64,000 bases of DNA from Veillonella sp. (GTDB lineage Bacteria; Bacillota; Negativicutes; Veillonellales; Veillonellaceae). Location of the stretch: the NCBI RefSeq assembly GCF_041333735.1, contig NZ_JBGKFB010000001.1, forward strand, positions 737,001-801,000, in the 5' to 3' direction. Shown here piece after piece: positions 1 to 9,843 of this stretch (the first letter of the stretch is position 1; every line of letters starts with the position of its first letter). Below the pieces are notes generated by a model that saw nothing but the letters and a program-made list of their open reading frames with translations, made no database searches and was not told the DNA's origin. The position numbers were made by a program, and so were the translations under genes.

Positions 1-5
1 AGTCA

Positions 6-3000
6 ATGAAACAATTTAACTTAGCCGAATGGGCTTTAAAACACAAGTCCATTATCTACTACTTCATGGCTGTGCTCCTCACCTTTGGTATCTTTTCATA
101 CAACCATATGGGACGTATGGAAGACCCAGACTTTACGATGCGCACCATGGTAGTCGGCGTTGCTTGGCCGGGGGCTTCCCCACAAGAAATGTCGGATCAG
201 GTAACGGACAAATTAGAAGAAAAACTGCGCGACCTACCTGGCGTCGATTATACAAAATCTTTCACAGATGGCAGCAAATCAGTTATTTATATTAATCTGA
301 AAGAAAATCTACCATCCGATAAAATCCGTCCCGCTTGGGAAGAAGCGCGGAACATGATCAACGATGAATGGAAGTCATTACCACAAGGTGTTCAAGGACC
401 GACTATCAACGACAGATTTGATGATGTATACGGCATTATCTACGCCATTAGCGGCGATGAATTCTCCTATGAAGAAAAGCGTCAACAAGCAGAAGACTTA
501 AAACGTCAATTGTTATCTGTTCCAAACGTTAAGAAAATCAGCCTCATTGGGGTTCAACAACAAACCCTTAATGTAACGATTAATAAGGATAAACTGGCAT
601 CCTATAAAATCAGTACACAACAACTATTAACGGCTATCAAACAGCAAAGTATGATGGTTCCAGCTGGTATGATTACGACGGATACGAATAATGTATATCT
701 CCGCGTGAACGGCCTATTCGATAGTCCGCAAGCCGTACAAGATATGCCAATTCGCATCAATAATCAAACCTTGCGCCTTGGCGACATGGCTGATGTAACT
801 ATGACCTACCAAGATCCTAGCAATCCTCAATTCTACTATGAAGGCAAGCCAGCTATCGGTATTGCCATCTCCATGGATGCTGGGGCTAACAATGTGGAAT
901 TTGGTGAAGCTATCGATAAAAAGCTAGCAGAGTTGAAGAAAACCATCCCTGCAGGCCTTGAACTCGATCAAGTATCTAACCAGCCACATATTGTTAAGGA
1001 ATCCATTGGGGACTTCTCACAATCCTTATTTGAAGCCATCGCCATCGTATTGCTCGTAAGCTTTGCATCTCTTGGCTTGCGTACAGGTGTGGTCGTAGCC
1101 CTCACTATTCCAGTCGTTGTGTCTACCACATTCATTTTGATGTATGAAAATGGCATTTATCTGCACAAGGTTAGTCTAGGTGCATTAATACTGGCTCTAG
1201 GCCTCCTCGTAGACGATGCCATCATCGTTGTAGAAATGATGAGCATTAAGCTCGAAGAAGGTTGGGGTCACTTTAGATCTGCCACCTTTGCTTATCAATC
1301 GACAGCATTCCCTATGCTATCTGGTACGCTCATTACCTGTGCTGGCTTCTTACCATTAGCACTCGCAGAAGGCATGGTAGCAGAGTTTACAAAATCTCTA
1401 TCCATCGTTGTATTTATGGCGCTCATCCTATCTTGGTTCGCCTCTGTTCTCGTCAGCCCTGTTCTCGGTTATAAAATCATCGAAAACAAAGCTCCAAAAC
1501 CTGAATCAGAATGGACCAAACGAGACCATATCATGCATAATCTTAGTGTTACATTCTATGACAAGTTTGAAAGACTGTTACATTGGGCCTTAGGTCATCA
1601 TAAGGTAGTATTACTCATCACCTTAGGTGCCTTTGTGTTATCACTACTTTCACTACCATTGATAAAACAGGAATTTTTCCCATCATCAACGCGTAATGAA
1701 ATCATCGTATCCATGCAATTCCCTCAAAGTTCATCCATCGAGTACACCGCAAATCAAGCGAAGATCATCGACGAACATTTACAAGGTAACGAACATATTT
1801 CAACCTTTACATCTTATATTGGACAAGGTTCTCCACGTTTCGTCCTCACCTTGGAACCGGAATTGCAACGGAACAATTTCTTGCAGTACGTTATCGTTAC
1901 TAAATCCTTAGAGGATCGCGATAAACTATATGCTGAATTGACGCCATACTTAAATGAAGAATTCCCATCTTCCCTTGTTAATACGCAATTCTTACAAATT
2001 GGTCCACCATCCAAATATCCAGTTATGCTCCGCGTATCTGGACCTGATCAAAAGGTGGTAAAAGAAATTGCCAACAAGGTAAAAGACAAGATGCAAGGCG
2101 ATAAAGATTTGCATAACATAGCCTTTGACTGGCCAGATACGGAACCAGTAGCCAATGTTCATATCGATCCTAACAAGGCTCGTTTACTTGGTATCGATAG
2201 CTATGCCGTATCCTTACACTTGCAAAGTTTATTATCCGGTACAAAATCTGGTGAATACTACGAAGGTAACCAAACAATTCCTGTTACATTCCGTTTAGGA
2301 GATAATGAACAACACAATTTAAGTGCTCTATCCTCCTTACCAATTCAAACAGGTAATGGTTCTTACGTACCTCTTAGCCAAATTGCAACCATCTCCATGA
2401 CCCAAGAGGATGGTATTATCTGGCATCGCAACATGATGCCAACCATCAGCATTCACGCTAATGTAAATGCAGGTGTCTTAGGCAATGCGAAAACAAAAGA
2501 GGTTTATAAATCCTTACAAGACATTCGCGATTCCTTGCCTACAGGATATACCATTGAACTTGATGGGGCCGCAGAAAAGAGCGTAACAGCTGTACAAAAT
2601 CTGTTAACACCAATGCCGATTATGCTCTTTGTGATCATGACAATCCTCATGTTCCAATTAAAGCGTATCGCCCTCATGTTTATGGCCTTGCTCACAGCCC
2701 CTCTCGGATTAATCGGCGTCGTATTGGCTCTGAATATTACAAGAACGCCATTGGGCTTTATGGCTATTCTAGGTATCATCGCCCTTTCGGGTATGATCAT
2801 TCGTAACTCCATTATCTTGTTAGACCAAATCGAAATCCACAAGGCAGAAGGACAAGAACCTCGTGAAGCGATTATCAACTCCGCTACACTTCGTTTCCGC
2901 CCTATCATGCTCACTGCTATCGCAGCGATTTTAGGCATGATTCCTCTCATGGGATCTGTATTCTGGAGCCCACTTGCTATCGCCTTTAGCGGTGGCCTAC

Positions 3001-3068
3001 TAGTGGCAACAGTGCTAACACTTATCGTATTACCAGTCATGTATGCAAGCTGGTACAAGATAAAATAA
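6..3068 (+). CDS. RND-family efflux transporter, inner-membrane pump subunit
   Basis: This is a 1020-aa protein of the usual AcrB/MexB length. It would export drugs or other amphiphiles across the diderm envelope, driven by protons. The N-terminus (MKQFNLAEWALKHKS followed by a hydrophobic helix) is typical of RND pumps. Two large periplasmic loops lie between membrane blocks near residues 335-480 and 860-1015. The TM4 segment LGLLVDDAIIVVE (acidic pair near residues 403-404) carries the proton-relay aspartates known from this family. The membrane-fusion partner and outer-membrane channel are not visible and would lie upstream of the window. The start is only five bases from the window edge, so its ribosome site cannot be judged. 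A strong terminator follows. The substrate cannot be told from sequence. Confidence 0.93.
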   Translation: MKQFNLAEWALKHKSIIYYFMAVLLTFGIFSYNHMGRMEDPDFTMRTMVVGVAWPGASPQEMSDQVTDKLEEKLRDLPGVDYTKSFTDGSKSVIYINLKENLPSDKIRPAWEEARNMINDEWKSLPQGVQGPTINDRFDDVYGIIYAISGDEFSYEEKRQQAEDLKRQLLSVPNVKKISLIGVQQQTLNVTINKDKLASYKISTQQLLTAIKQQSMMVPAGMITTDTNNVYLRVNGLFDSPQAVQDMPIRINNQTLRLGDMADVTMTYQDPSNPQFYYEGKPAIGIAISMDAGANNVEFGEAIDKKLAELKKTIPAGLELDQVSNQPHIVKESIGDFSQSLFEAIAIVLLVSFASLGLRTGVVVALTIPVVVSTTFILMYENGIYLHKVSLGALILALGLLVDDAIIVVEMMSIKLEEGWGHFRSATFAYQSTAFPMLSGTLITCAGFLPLALAEGMVAEFTKSLSIVVFMALILSWFASVLVSPVLGYKIIENKAPKPESEWTKRDHIMHNLSVTFYDKFERLLHWALGHHKVVLLITLGAFVLSLLSLPLIKQEFFPSSTRNEIIVSMQFPQSSSIEYTANQAKIIDEHLQGNEHISTFTSYIGQGSPRFVLTLEPELQRNNFLQYVIVTKSLEDRDKLYAELTPYLNEEFPSSLVNTQFLQIGPPSKYPVMLRVSGPDQKVVKEIANKVKDKMQGDKDLHNIAFDWPDTEPVANVHIDPNKARLLGIDSYAVSLHLQSLLSGTKSGEYYEGNQTIPVTFRLGDNEQHNLSALSSLPIQTGNGSYVPLSQIATISMTQEDGIIWHRNMMPTISIHANVNAGVLGNAKTKEVYKSLQDIRDSLPTGYTIELDGAAEKSVTAVQNLLTPMPIMLFVIMTILMFQLKRIALMFMALLTAPLGLIGVVLALNITRTPLGFMAILGIIALSGMIIRNSIILLDQIEIHKAEGQEPREAIINSATLRFRPIMLTAIAAILGMIPLMGSVFWSPLAIAFSGGLLVATVLTLIVLPVMYASWYKIK

Positions 3069-3070
3069 AA

Positions 3071-3100
3071 AAACAGCAGGGCTACCACCCTGCTGTTTTT
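3071..3100 (+). terminator. Rho-independent terminator of the RND pump gene
   Basis: A GC-rich hairpin (AACAGCAGGG pairing with CCCTGCTGTT around a short loop) is followed by a T run. It begins 3 bases after the stop codon. Confidence 0.9.
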
Positions 3101-3139
3101 AGTTACAATAATACATGGAAACTTATAGTCTATTACCTA

Positions 3140-3457
3140 TTAAACTACAACAGCTGTACCATTGCATGTAACCATGAGCATACCATTTTCTGCACCTACT
3201 GTGCTGTATTGGAAGGATACGCCAATAACAGCATTAGCACCCAATTTAGAAGCCCGTTGAGACATTTCATCAAGCGCTGCTTGGCGTGCATTCATCAAGG
3301 AGTTTTCATAGCTACCGCTACGGCCACCAACGATGTCGCGAATGCCAGACATGAAGTCTTTCACAAAGTTACGGCCTTCTACGACCTCACCAAATACGAT
3401 ACCTTTGTACTCTTGTACAGGTTTATTTTCAATATGCATAGTTGTAGTAATAATCAT
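3140..3457 (-). CDS. UPF0145 / YbjQ-family protein
   Basis: This small protein (105 aa) has the family pattern: an N-terminal MIITTTMHIENKPVQEYKGIVFGEVVEG, a central GRSGSYE, the helix ARQAALDEMSQRASKLGANAVIGV, and a C-terminal beta segment ending NGTAVVV. YbjQ-like proteins form ring-shaped oligomers and are sometimes called heavy-metal-binding, but their role is unsettled. The start is supported by AGAGGA about 8 bases upstream. It stands alone between the pump gene and the permease and shares no operon with either. Confidence 0.9.
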   Translation of the reverse strand: MIITTTMHIENKPVQEYKGIVFGEVVEGRNFVKDFMSGIRDIVGGRSGSYENSLMNARQAALDEMSQRASKLGANAVIGVSFQYSTVGAENGMLMVTCNGTAVVV

Positions 3458-3537
3458 AATTGTATCCTCTCTAATTGACTACAATATATTTTGATTTATT
3501 ATAGCAAGGCTTTCACAGAAATACAATCACAAAAAAA

Positions 3538-3570
3538 GACCTATTCACTACATTCATAATGAACAGGTCT
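3538..3570 (-). terminator. Terminator after the amino-acid permease
   Basis: An inverted repeat (AGACCT...AGGTCT with further TTCA/TGAA pairing) is followed on the minus strand by CTTTTTTT. It lies 13 bases past the permease stop. Confidence 0.85.
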
Positions 3571-3582
3571 AATTATATGTTT

Positions 3583-5064
3583 TTATCGATCAAAATCGCG
3601 GTCTAGGTTAACCTCTTTCAATGGAACAAGTTTTGTTTTCTTGATGTATTTGTAACCTAAGTATACTGCGAAGAAGATTGGCAATCCGATGTACGCAACG
3701 GATACGCCATACCAGTCGATTGTATCGCCTGTGAAAGCGGAGTAGTTTTGACCAGCAATGATGATGACGCAAAGAATGAACGCCAAGATTGGGCCAATTG
3801 GGAACAACCACGCTTTGTAAGGTAATTCACTAAGATCTCTACCTTGTGCAATGAAGGCACGACGGAAGCGATAGTGAGAAACAGCAATACCAACCCAAGC
3901 GATGAAACCGCAAAGACCGGAAATATTAACAATCCAAGTATATGCAGTACCTTCACCGATGAAGCTTGTAAGGAATGCAAATAAACCGATTGCTGTCGTT
4001 AAGATTAACGCTGGCACTGGAACGCCACGGCTATTAAGCTTAGCAAAAATCTTAGGTGCTTGACCTTCTTTAGCGAGTGCGTAAAGCATACGCGTAGAAG
4101 AATATAGACCAGAGTTACCAGCACTGAGTACTGCCGTTAAGATAATAGCATTGATAAAGCTAGCAGCAAAGGCAAAACCAAAGCGGTCAAATACGAGTGT
4201 GAATGGAGAAATAGATACATTCTCTACACTAGAATTCAACAGATTTGGATCAGTGTACGGAATTAAGAAACCGATAACTGTGAAAGCACCGATATAGAAC
4301 AATAGAATACGCCAGAAGATTGTATTAATCGCTTTTGGTACATTCTTTTCAGGGTCTTCTGCTTCACCAGCAGCTACGCCGATAAGCTCAGTACCTTGGA
4401 AGGAGAAACCAGCTACCATGAAGATAGCGAGAATGGATTCCCAGCCACCTACGAATGGTGCTTCCCCTACTGTCCAGTTCGCAAATCCTGGAGATGTGCC
4501 ACCAATGCCAAAGATGAGCATGAAGCCACAGAACAGGAATACGAATACAGTAATAACCTTGATGCTAGAGAATACATATTCACTTTCACCAAAGGAACGT
4601 GTGGATAAATAGTTCAAGCCGAATAAAACGAACAAGAACAGAGCAGACCATACAATGGCAGGCACATCAGGGAACCAATATTTCATGATCAGTGCCCCTG
4701 CTAATACTTCAGCAGCCAATGTAATAGCCCAGTTAAACCAATAGTTCCAACCTAAGGCAAAACCAAAGGCAGGGTCTACATAGCGTTTTGCATAAGTCCC
4801 GAAGGAACCTGGAATTGGCAAGTACGTAGCCATTTCCCCAAGAGATGTCATGAGGAAGTATACCATGATACCGATGAGGCCGTAAGCTACAAGCGCACCA
4901 CCAGGGCCTGCTGTACTTACCACTTCACCACCGGCTACGAATAAGCCAGTACCGATAGCGCCACCTAAAGCGATCATATTCATATGACGCGCTTTTAGGG
5001 AACGTTTTAAATGTTGATCTTTATTAGAGGTAAACTCTACATTATTATTTTGATTTTCAGCCAT
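3583..5064 (-). CDS. APC-superfamily amino-acid permease (LysP-like)
   Basis: A 493-aa integral membrane protein with about 12 hydrophobic segments. The signature MNMIALGGAIGTGLFVAGG in TM1 and GTELIGVAAGEAEDPEKNVPKA in the middle are typical of the amino-acid transporter branch that includes LysP and GABA/aromatic permeases. It would import an amino acid by proton symport; the substrate cannot be assigned. Its start codon is 10 bases past the gyrB stop, and its ribosome site (AAGAGGTGACCC then ATG) overlaps the gyrB end. It is therefore probably co-transcribed with gyrB, an unusual tail gene for the dnaA-gyrB cluster. Confidence 0.92.
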   Translation of the reverse strand: MAENQNNNVEFTSNKDQHLKRSLKARHMNMIALGGAIGTGLFVAGGEVVSTAGPGGALVAYGLIGIMVYFLMTSLGEMATYLPIPGSFGTYAKRYVDPAFGFALGWNYWFNWAITLAAEVLAGALIMKYWFPDVPAIVWSALFLFVLFGLNYLSTRSFGESEYVFSSIKVITVFVFLFCGFMLIFGIGGTSPGFANWTVGEAPFVGGWESILAIFMVAGFSFQGTELIGVAAGEAEDPEKNVPKAINTIFWRILLFYIGAFTVIGFLIPYTDPNLLNSSVENVSISPFTLVFDRFGFAFAASFINAIILTAVLSAGNSGLYSSTRMLYALAKEGQAPKIFAKLNSRGVPVPALILTTAIGLFAFLTSFIGEGTAYTWIVNISGLCGFIAWVGIAVSHYRFRRAFIAQGRDLSELPYKAWLFPIGPILAFILCVIIIAGQNYSAFTGDTIDWYGVSVAYIGLPIFFAVYLGYKYIKKTKLVPLKEVNLDRDFDR

Positions 5065-5074
5065 GGGTCACCTC

Positions 5075-6976
5075 TTATAAATCTAGATTACGCACATATT
5101 TTGCGTTATCTTCAATAAATTTACGACGAGGTTCTACCTTATCGCCCATGAGAACTGTAAAGATTTTATCAGCTTCGATGGAATCCTCTAAGCTAACTTG
5201 TAAAATCGTACGGTTTTCTGGGTTCATGGTAGTTTCCCACAATTGTTCAGGGTTCATTTCACCTAAACCTTTATAACGTTGGATTGTGATACCATCACGA
5301 CCTACCTCATCAAGCTTAGCTGTAAGCTCTGCATCAGAGTATACATACCAGTGGGATTTACCCTTCTTGATTTGGTACAACGGTGGTTGAGCAATGTAGA
5401 TATGACCTTCCTCTACCAATGGTTTCATATAACGGTAGAAGAATGTTAATAACAAGGTACGGATATGAGCGCCATCAACGTCCGCATCTGTCATGATGAT
5501 AATCTTGTTATAACGGGATTTTGTAATATCGAACTCTTCCCCAATACCAGTACCGAAAGCGGTAATCATGGAGCGAATTTCGTTATTAGCTAAAATCTTA
5601 TCAAGGCGTGCCTTTTCTACGTTAAGGATCTTACCACGCAATGGTAAAATCGCTTGGTAACGACGGTCACGACCTTGTTTTGCAGAACCGCCCGCAGAGT
5701 CACCTTCGACTAGATAAATTTCAGTCATAGATGTATCTTTTTCGGAGCAATCTGCCAATTTACCAGGAAGGCTAGATACTTCCAACGCATTTTTACGGCG
5801 AGTTAAATCGCGGGCTTTACGAGCTGCCTCACGAGCACGGCTTGCCATTGTTGCTTTTTCGATGATTTTCTTCGCATCTTGAGGATGTTCTTCGAAGAAT
5901 GTCTTAAGACCTTCAGATACGATAACATCTGTAATACCTTTAACTTCGCTATTGCCAAGTTTAGTTTTTGTTTGGCCTTCAAATTGAGGTTCCAATACTT
6001 TTACAGATACAACAGCTGTCAAACCTTCACGTACGTCTTCACCGGAAAGGTTGGACTCATTTTCCTTAATCAAGCCAGATTTACGGCCATAATCATTGAG
6101 TGTACGAGTCAAGGCAGCACGGAAACCAGAAAGGTGAGTACCACCGTCAACAGTATTGATGTTATTTACAAAGGACAACAAATTTTCGCTGTAGCTATCG
6201 TTATATTGCAACGCTACGTCTACTACTACGTCGTCTTTTGTATTTTCAATGTCGATAACAGTAGGATTTACTACTTCTTTATTTTCGTTCAAGAAGGCAA
6301 TGAAAGAACTCAAACCACCTTCGTAGTGGAAGCTTTCAACACGAGGTTCCTCTTGGCGCAAATCGCTCAATGTAATGCGAAGACCTTTGTTAAGGAATGC
6401 CAATTCTTGTAAACGAATTTTCAATGTATCAAAGTTGAATACTGTAGTTTCAAAGATTTCAGCATCTGGCTTGAAGATAACTGTAGTACCAGTACCTTCT
6501 GCTTTGCCGATTTCATGTAACTCGGAAGTCTTATGACCACGAGCGAATGTAATCTCTTGAATGATACCGTTTTGAGCTACTTGAACCTTAGTCCATTCAC
6601 TCAACGCATTTACTACGGAAATACCTACGCCGTGAAGACCACCAGAAACCTTGTAGCCGCCACCGCCAAATTTACCGCCAGCATGCAATTTTGTTAATAC
6701 TAACTCTACCGCAGACATACCAGATTCATGCATCCCTGTAGGAATACCACGACCATCATCGACAACAGTGATGCTGTTATCTTCATTAATGGATACTTCG
6801 ATATGTGTAGCGTAACCTGCAAGCGCTTCGTCTACAGAGTTATCTACTACTTCATAAACGAGGTGATGTAAACCGCGAATGGACGTACTACCAATGTACA
6901 TACCAGGGCGTTTACGTACCGCGTCAAGACCCTCAAGAACTTGTATATTCTGAGCGCCATAATTTTCTTCAGGCAT
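5075..6976 (-). CDS. gyrB: DNA gyrase subunit B
   Basis: This is the ATPase subunit of DNA gyrase, which introduces negative supercoils with GyrA (encoded about 38 kb away at 44.9 kb). The N-terminal GHKL ATPase shows DNSVDEALAGYA, DDGRGIPTG and GLHGVG. The C-terminal TOPRIM part shows EGDSAGGSAKQGRDRRYQA and DADVDGAHIRTLLL, followed by the QRYKGLGEMNPEQLWETTM tail. Length (633 aa) is standard. I chose the ATG at 6976. A longer in-frame TTG start at 6997 would run through the Shine-Dalgarno AGGAGG, which sits about 10 bases before the ATG. It is last but one in the dnaA-to-permease minus-strand cluster. Confidence 0.97.
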   Translation of the reverse strand: MPEENYGAQNIQVLEGLDAVRKRPGMYIGSTSIRGLHHLVYEVVDNSVDEALAGYATHIEVSINEDNSITVVDDGRGIPTGMHESGMSAVELVLTKLHAGGKFGGGGYKVSGGLHGVGISVVNALSEWTKVQVAQNGIIQEITFARGHKTSELHEIGKAEGTGTTVIFKPDAEIFETTVFNFDTLKIRLQELAFLNKGLRITLSDLRQEEPRVESFHYEGGLSSFIAFLNENKEVVNPTVIDIENTKDDVVVDVALQYNDSYSENLLSFVNNINTVDGGTHLSGFRAALTRTLNDYGRKSGLIKENESNLSGEDVREGLTAVVSVKVLEPQFEGQTKTKLGNSEVKGITDVIVSEGLKTFFEEHPQDAKKIIEKATMASRAREAARKARDLTRRKNALEVSSLPGKLADCSEKDTSMTEIYLVEGDSAGGSAKQGRDRRYQAILPLRGKILNVEKARLDKILANNEIRSMITAFGTGIGEEFDITKSRYNKIIIMTDADVDGAHIRTLLLTFFYRYMKPLVEEGHIYIAQPPLYQIKKGKSHWYVYSDAELTAKLDEVGRDGITIQRYKGLGEMNPEQLWETTMNPENRTILQVSLEDSIEADKIFTVLMGDKVEPRRKFIEDNAKYVRNLDL

Positions 6977-7051
6977 GAAACAAACTCCTCCTAACAATCT
7001 ATCACACTGTACTGGATTGAAATTTGGTACAACACATGTACAGAATAAATC

Positions 7052-7300
7052 TTATCTCTTTATTATACTATAAAACTCATCAATTCGTCTCATTAAAGTC
7101 TTAATGCTAATACCAGATCCATAAACGCAATCATCAGTGACCACATAGGTCTTGATTTGCTCCTCTGGTACCATGGCGATATACTCTAGCGTTTCATAGT
7201 GATGAATAGGACTTTTATGGGACTTTCCGCCCTTGGCGTGCACCATGGTAATGATGGATTCAATAGGCACGGAAACGGTATCCCCAATATGAACGTACAT
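7052..7300 (-). CDS. remB: RemB-like extracellular-matrix regulator (DUF370)
   Basis: An 82-aa DUF370 protein beginning MYVHIGDTVSVPIESII and containing FYSIIKR at the end. In Bacillus, RemA/RemB affect biofilm matrix genes, and RemB (YaaB) is encoded between recF and gyrB, the same place as here. It follows the DciA-like gene by 13 bases and precedes gyrB, so it belongs to the origin gene cluster. The family assignment is firm; the regulatory role is carried over from Bacillus. Confidence 0.85.
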   Translation of the reverse strand: MYVHIGDTVSVPIESIITMVHAKGGKSHKSPIHHYETLEYIAMVPEEQIKTYVVTDDCVYGSGISIKTLMRRIDEFYSIIKR

Positions 7301-7313
7301 AGGAATGCCCCCT

Positions 7314-8216
7314 CTACTTTTCTAATGTCCCATTAAGGGCATCAATTTTGCGCTGTTCTTCTTCAGCAAGGAACTTAGACCGATATTTATTGCACAAATT
7401 GATAACATGTTGATCCGTTAGCTCATCAGGCTTTTTATGGGTGATGAGCATAGCCACCATATACATATGACGGCGATTGATGGATCCTTTATAAATTTTA
7501 TCTAGGTAAAAGTATATGGATTCTCGCATCGCTTCTGCAAAATCTGGGAATGTACATTGTATGAATTGCTGACAATCACTATATTTAAAGTACGGGTACT
7601 TTCTAATAACCGACTTAATGTCCTTAATATGTTTTCGATGCAATTCATATTCACAAGTAGGGCAGATGTCCCGTTTAGATTGCATATGCATGCCACATCG
7701 ACCACAACGATGATAGCCATGCTGCTCTAAATAGATTTCACGCTTTCGAGCCGTAATTTGTACTTTTCTGAAAGCAGCTCGTAATTCTTCGTTATCCGTT
7801 TGTTCTAACGACTTATCAATGGCATCTACATCTTCTTTTGAAAGCACGATGTCTGCGAAATTAATACGTTTTGTAATAATCTGTTCATCAGGCAATGAAA
7901 TAGATGTATCAGTATTAGCTTTCACATAGCTCTGCCGTTTCATAATGAAGCGAATATCTTTGATCACCTCTTGATGGTAATACTTGTTAACAGCCTCAAT
8001 GATACGTCGTTTTTGCATCTGTAATTCCTGCATCCACATGGAGTTATCTGCACTGATAACCATATCGGGAGGCTTGATAGATACAATTTTCGTATGATCC
8101 GCAATGACATCGCCCACTACATCACGCCACTTGTGAACGAGGGTATTTAATTTATATTGTTCCAGTAAATTCAGTTTTGATAAGGCCTTTGGTAAACAAA
8201 GATCAAGGCTGTCCAT
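7314..8216 (-). CDS. DciA-like (DUF721) protein with zinc-ribbon extension
   Basis: The first ~90 residues resemble DUF721/DciA, the helicase-loading partner found in bacteria that lack DnaC/DnaI (ALSKLNLLEQYKLNTLVHKWRDVVG, then a strand-rich stretch). Unlike the usual 100-150-aa proteins, it is about 300 aa. Its second half carries a four-cysteine zinc-ribbon (CGRCGMHM then CPTCEYEL, near residues 170-192) followed by a helical tail. I prefer the ATG at 8216 over the GTG at 8237, because AGGGGGAAAGG lies just upstream and is inside the recF 3' end. The two genes overlap by 14 bases, implying translational coupling. A role in loading DnaB at this origin is inferred from family and position. 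Confidence 0.75.
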   Translation of the reverse strand: MDSLDLCLPKALSKLNLLEQYKLNTLVHKWRDVVGDVIADHTKIVSIKPPDMVISADNSMWMQELQMQKRRIIEAVNKYYHQEVIKDIRFIMKRQSYVKANTDTSISLPDEQIITKRINFADIVLSKEDVDAIDKSLEQTDNEELRAAFRKVQITARKREIYLEQHGYHRCGRCGMHMQSKRDICPTCEYELHRKHIKDIKSVIRKYPYFKYSDCQQFIQCTFPDFAEAMRESIYFYLDKIYKGSINRRHMYMVAMLITHKKPDELTDQHVINLCNKYRSKFLAEEEQRKIDALNGTLEK

Positions 8217-9303
8217 ACTGAACCTTTCCCCCTTCACAAGAAATAAATTGAACAGATTTCAAATCTTTAAAATCGTGAATATCTGTAGTAGTAATAAATG
8301 TTTGAATACGTTTATGAATAAACTGCAATAAATTCGCTCGTCTCGACTCATCAAGTTCGCTCAATACATCATCCAATAACAGAACTGGGTATTCTCCAAC
8401 CTCGGACTTGATAAACTCAAGTTCACTCAACTTTAAGGATAATACAGCAGTTCGTTGCTGCCCTTGGGATCCAAATTTCTTTAAATCCATCGCATCAGAG
8501 AAGAATCGTAAATCATCGCGGTGAGGACCTACGCTAGTAGTCATCCGATGACGATCCTGCGGCAACGCTGCTTTAATGCGCTCGTAAAATCCTTCCTTTG
8601 TATATTCTAATGAACCATTGTCCATATAAGGCTGTTCATAACCGATGGTCAAATTCTCGAGACCACCCGTTAATTTACGATTCATCAAATCGATGAGAAG
8701 GTTAATTTTCTTCAAGCTTTCTAATCGTTTCTTTACGATAAAGCTCGCCATATCAGCTAACTGTAAATCCCATTCTTCAAGAGGAATGTTTTGCTTCCCT
8801 CTATATTCTTTAAGGATCGCATTGCGCTGCTGTAATAATCGATTATACTGCATCAACTGATGATAGTACGTAGCGCTAGTCTGAGAGATTTCCATATCGA
8901 GGAAACGTCTACGTCCCGACGGAGTTCCCTTGATGAGTTGTAAATCTTCAGGACAGAATATAACTGTATTTAATGTACCAATCAGTTCCTTTTGAGATAT
9001 TTTAGTATCGTTTAAGCGAATATCCTTAGGACCTTGGCGGAATAACTTAATATTTACCTTTTGTGGCGTATCCTTTTTCTCGAACTTTACTACAATGCCA
9101 GCTTCCTCAGCATTGAACATGAGCATATCTGACGTATCGTTGGTCCGATGGCTTTTACCAATGGTACCCACATAGATAGATTCAAGAATATTCGTCTTAC
9201 CAGCCCCATTAGTGCCGTGCAAAACGATAATCTCCGGATTAAACTGAATCGTTACATCCTTATAATTACGAAACTGGAATAATTGCAGTGAGTCAATTCT
9301 CAC
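8203..9303 (-). CDS. recF: DNA replication and repair ATPase RecF
   Basis: A 366-aa SMC-like ATPase that loads RecA at gaps with RecO and RecR. Visible motifs are Walker A GTNGAGKTN near residues 30-38, the signature GSQGQQRTAVLSLKL, and Walker B with D-loop YPVLLLDDVLSELD. Translation starts at a GTG (MRIDSLQLFQFRNYKD), three bases after the yaaA stop. It overlaps the next gene by 14 bases. Typical dnaA-dnaN-yaaA-recF order. Confidence 0.96.
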   Translation of the reverse strand: MRIDSLQLFQFRNYKDVTIQFNPEIIVLHGTNGAGKTNILESIYVGTIGKSHRTNDTSDMLMFNAEEAGIVVKFEKKDTPQKVNIKLFRQGPKDIRLNDTKISQKELIGTLNTVIFCPEDLQLIKGTPSGRRRFLDMEISQTSATYYHQLMQYNRLLQQRNAILKEYRGKQNIPLEEWDLQLADMASFIVKKRLESLKKINLLIDLMNRKLTGGLENLTIGYEQPYMDNGSLEYTKEGFYERIKAALPQDRHRMTTSVGPHRDDLRFFSDAMDLKKFGSQGQQRTAVLSLKLSELEFIKSEVGEYPVLLLDDVLSELDESRRANLLQFIHKRIQTFITTTDIHDFKDLKSVQFISCEGGKVQYGQP

Positions 9304-9306
9304 CGA

Positions 9307-9540
9307 TTATGCCTCCTCTTGGGTAATTACGAGATCTACATCGAGACCTTCACAAGAAATCACATCGCCAACGCGGCACTTCTTGCGCTTTTCTGTGACA
9401 ACCTGACCATTCAAAGTAAGAATACCTTCTTCGATAAAGGATTTAATTTGACCACCTGTTTCGATGATACCTTCTAACTTCAACAACTGATCAATTTGAA
9501 TGTACTCCGTATGAATGGGTACCTGCTGTTGCTCTTTCAT
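9307..9540 (-). CDS. yaaA: S4-domain RNA-binding protein YaaA
   Basis: A 77-aa protein made almost entirely of an S4 RNA-binding fold: IQIDQLLKLEGIIETGGQIKSFIEEGILTLNGQVVTEKRKKCRVGDVI. It lies between dnaN and recF, as yaaA does in many Firmicutes. The Bacillus protein is linked to ribosome assembly, but function here is only inferred. A good ribosome site (AGGAGG) precedes the ATG. Confidence 0.9.
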   Translation of the reverse strand: MKEQQQVPIHTEYIQIDQLLKLEGIIETGGQIKSFIEEGILTLNGQVVTEKRKKCRVGDVISCEGLDVDLVITQEEA

Positions 9541-9579
9541 GACGTCCTCCTATAGTGGACAATTTATAACTATATGGGA

Positions 9580-9777
9580 ATTAGGTAACGATGACTTTTA
9601 ATCATCATTACCTAATAAAAATATGTATATTAATTCACTAGAATATACAATACGTTGATTAAATTATCAATTAAATAATAATAGACATCAACATAAAATA
9701 TTATTAATTATTTAGTACCAGAGTACAGTTCCTCACTGTGAATTTTCTTTAGGCTACGTTGTAGCCTAGAAAATTTT
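9580..9777. repeat. Inverted repeats in the dnaN-yaaA gap
   Basis: The 303-base gap 9541-9843 contains no gene but two strong hairpins. One pairs ATTAGGTAACGATGA (9580-9594) with TCATCATTACCTAAT (9602-9616). The other pairs AATTTTCTTTAGGCTAC (9741-9757) with GTAGCCTAGAAAATT around a 3-base loop. GTTCC/GGAAC and CACTG/CAGTG arms lie outside the second hairpin, so it is nested in the same style as the origin palindromes. Neither has a clean T run for dnaN termination. CTCCTCCATTGAC at about 9820-9832 weakly resembles the conserved core found elsewhere. Confidence 0.6.
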
Positions 9778-9843
9778 ACGTTCGGAACAAAGTGATGCAG
9801 TGTCCCTGTCGTCGCAAGCTCCTCCATTGACTACTGCCCTACT

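Noticed and set aside
2504..3088. 194-codon minus-strand frame opposite the RND gene
   Set aside because: It lies wholly opposite a well-supported gene, has no family features or ribosome site, and overlaps the terminator.
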